Assembly: GCA_029059965.1 (NCBI GenBank)
Contig: JAIDUY010000086.1
Coordinates: 1 to 6,436, forward strand
Reading direction: 5' to 3'
Source: Muribaculaceae bacterium
GTDB taxonomy: Bacteria > Bacteroidota > Bacteroidia > Bacteroidales > Muribaculaceae
DNA length: 6,436 nt
Shown here: one piece after another, positions 5,897-6,436 of the stretch
Layout of the letters: each line of letters starts with the position of its first letter
Numbering within the stretch: the stretch's first letter is position 1
Notes under the pieces: generated by a model
The model's input: the letters and a program-made list of their open reading frames with translations, nothing else
What the model was told of the DNA's origin: nothing
Database searches by the model: none
Position numbers and translations under genes: made by a program

Positions 5897-6436
5897 ATGG
5901 AAATCACTCTACCTCCACGCAAGGACGGCCATTCGCCATCCGTTCTGACCATAGACGCCGGTTCTCCGCTTGTGATAATCGGAGCCAACGGCGCAGGCAA
6001 GACCCGCTTCACCCGCGCCATCGTCGACAGCCTCGGCGACAAGGCCTTGCGGCTCAACGCCCTCGGCGCGCTCTATGAGCGCCGCCAGTCGGAGCGCCAG
6101 GAGGCGTCTGCCCTCAGCCGCCGCTTCAGTCAGGCCGTCATAGGCTCGCCTGACCACCGCGTCACTCCGCCGACCACACTTGAGCTGCTGCTCAGCCAGC
6201 TCATGCACGACGAGATGCTCAACCTCATCGGCTACAAGCTCTCGCTGGCCGACGGACGTCAGGCACGTCTGCGCCGCACACGCCTCGACAAGGTTATCGA
6301 GATATGGCAGGAAGTGTTCCCCGGCAACCGCGTGCTCATCGACAGCGGTCGCATGCTTTTCTCCCGCGGTCTCGACGATGACGGCTACTCCGCCCTCCGA
6401 CTCAGCGACGGCGAGCGCGCCGTGCTCTACTATACC
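5897..6436 (+). CDS. ABC/AAA-type ATP-binding protein, 3' end outside window
   Basis: An open frame of 180 codons runs from ATG 5897 to the right edge without a stop. The start is firm because an in-frame TGA sits at 5891-5893. It contains a Walker A motif GANGAGKT (29-36) after a short beta-rich N-terminus (VLTIDAGSPLVII, 16-28), then a helical, Arg-rich region (about 58-145), and an ABC-like signature LSDGERAVLYY (169-179). Walker B should follow beyond the edge. There are no membrane segments, so it is probably a cytoplasmic ATPase of the SMC/RecF-like or AAA_21 type rather than a transporter subunit. The N-terminal pattern resembles ATPases that carry a C-terminal DUF4435 domain, a guess that cannot be tested here. 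It lies 70 nt after the DUF4270 gene on the same strand with no recognisable promoter between, so it may be in the same operon. Confidence 0.8.
   Translation, partial: MEITLPPRKDGHSPSVLTIDAGSPLVIIGANGAGKTRFTRAIVDSLGDKALRLNALGALYERRQSERQEASALSRRFSQAVIGSPDHRVTPPTTLELLLSQLMHDEMLNLIGYKLSLADGRQARLRRTRLDKVIEIWQEVFPGNRVLIDSGRMLFSRGLDDDGYSALRLSDGERAVLYYT

Overview
The window looks like a chromosomal fragment from a GC-rich member of the Bacteroidales (Bacteroidota), perhaps Muribaculaceae or an Alistipes-like lineage. Three things support this. The intergenic promoters carry the Bacteroidota TAnnTTTG -7 element, starts lack clear Shine-Dalgarno sequences, and the gene families (stand-alone N-terminal glycogen-synthase domain, DUF4270 lipoprotein, DsbD paired with an extra DsbD-alpha-like protein) are typical of the phylum. 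The family assignment is inference from motifs and remembered relatives; no search was run.

Layout: a 255-bp divergent intergenic region (3375-3629) separates two gene sets. Leftward (minus strand) runs a compact, probably co-transcribed set: a small secreted DsbD N-terminal-domain-like protein (3374-2901), full-length DsbD (2894-933), the nucleotide pyrophosphohydrolase MazG (916-140), and the first codons of a DNA topoisomerase III-like gene (from 120), which meets an in-frame stop near the window edge. Gaps are 6, 16 and 19 nt. A well-formed promoter (TTTG-N19-TATTTTTG) lies just upstream of the first gene. Rightward runs a 269-aa GT5 half-domain protein (3630-4439), a DUF4270 lipoprotein starting 1 nt after its stop (4441-5826), and after 70 nt an ATP-binding protein cut by the right edge (5897 onward).

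How they fit: the two Dsb proteins form an envelope reducing relay that carries electrons from cytoplasmic thioredoxin across the inner membrane to periplasmic clients. MazG (nucleotide-pool cleaning) and TopB (DNA decatenation) are housekeeping passengers. The GT5-like protein has lost the usual glycogen-synthase substrate-binding signatures. Its tight coupling to an outer-envelope lipoprotein of unknown function is the least explained part of the window. There is no sign of mobile elements, CRISPR, tRNA or rRNA. No stretch over 300 bp lacks a gene.
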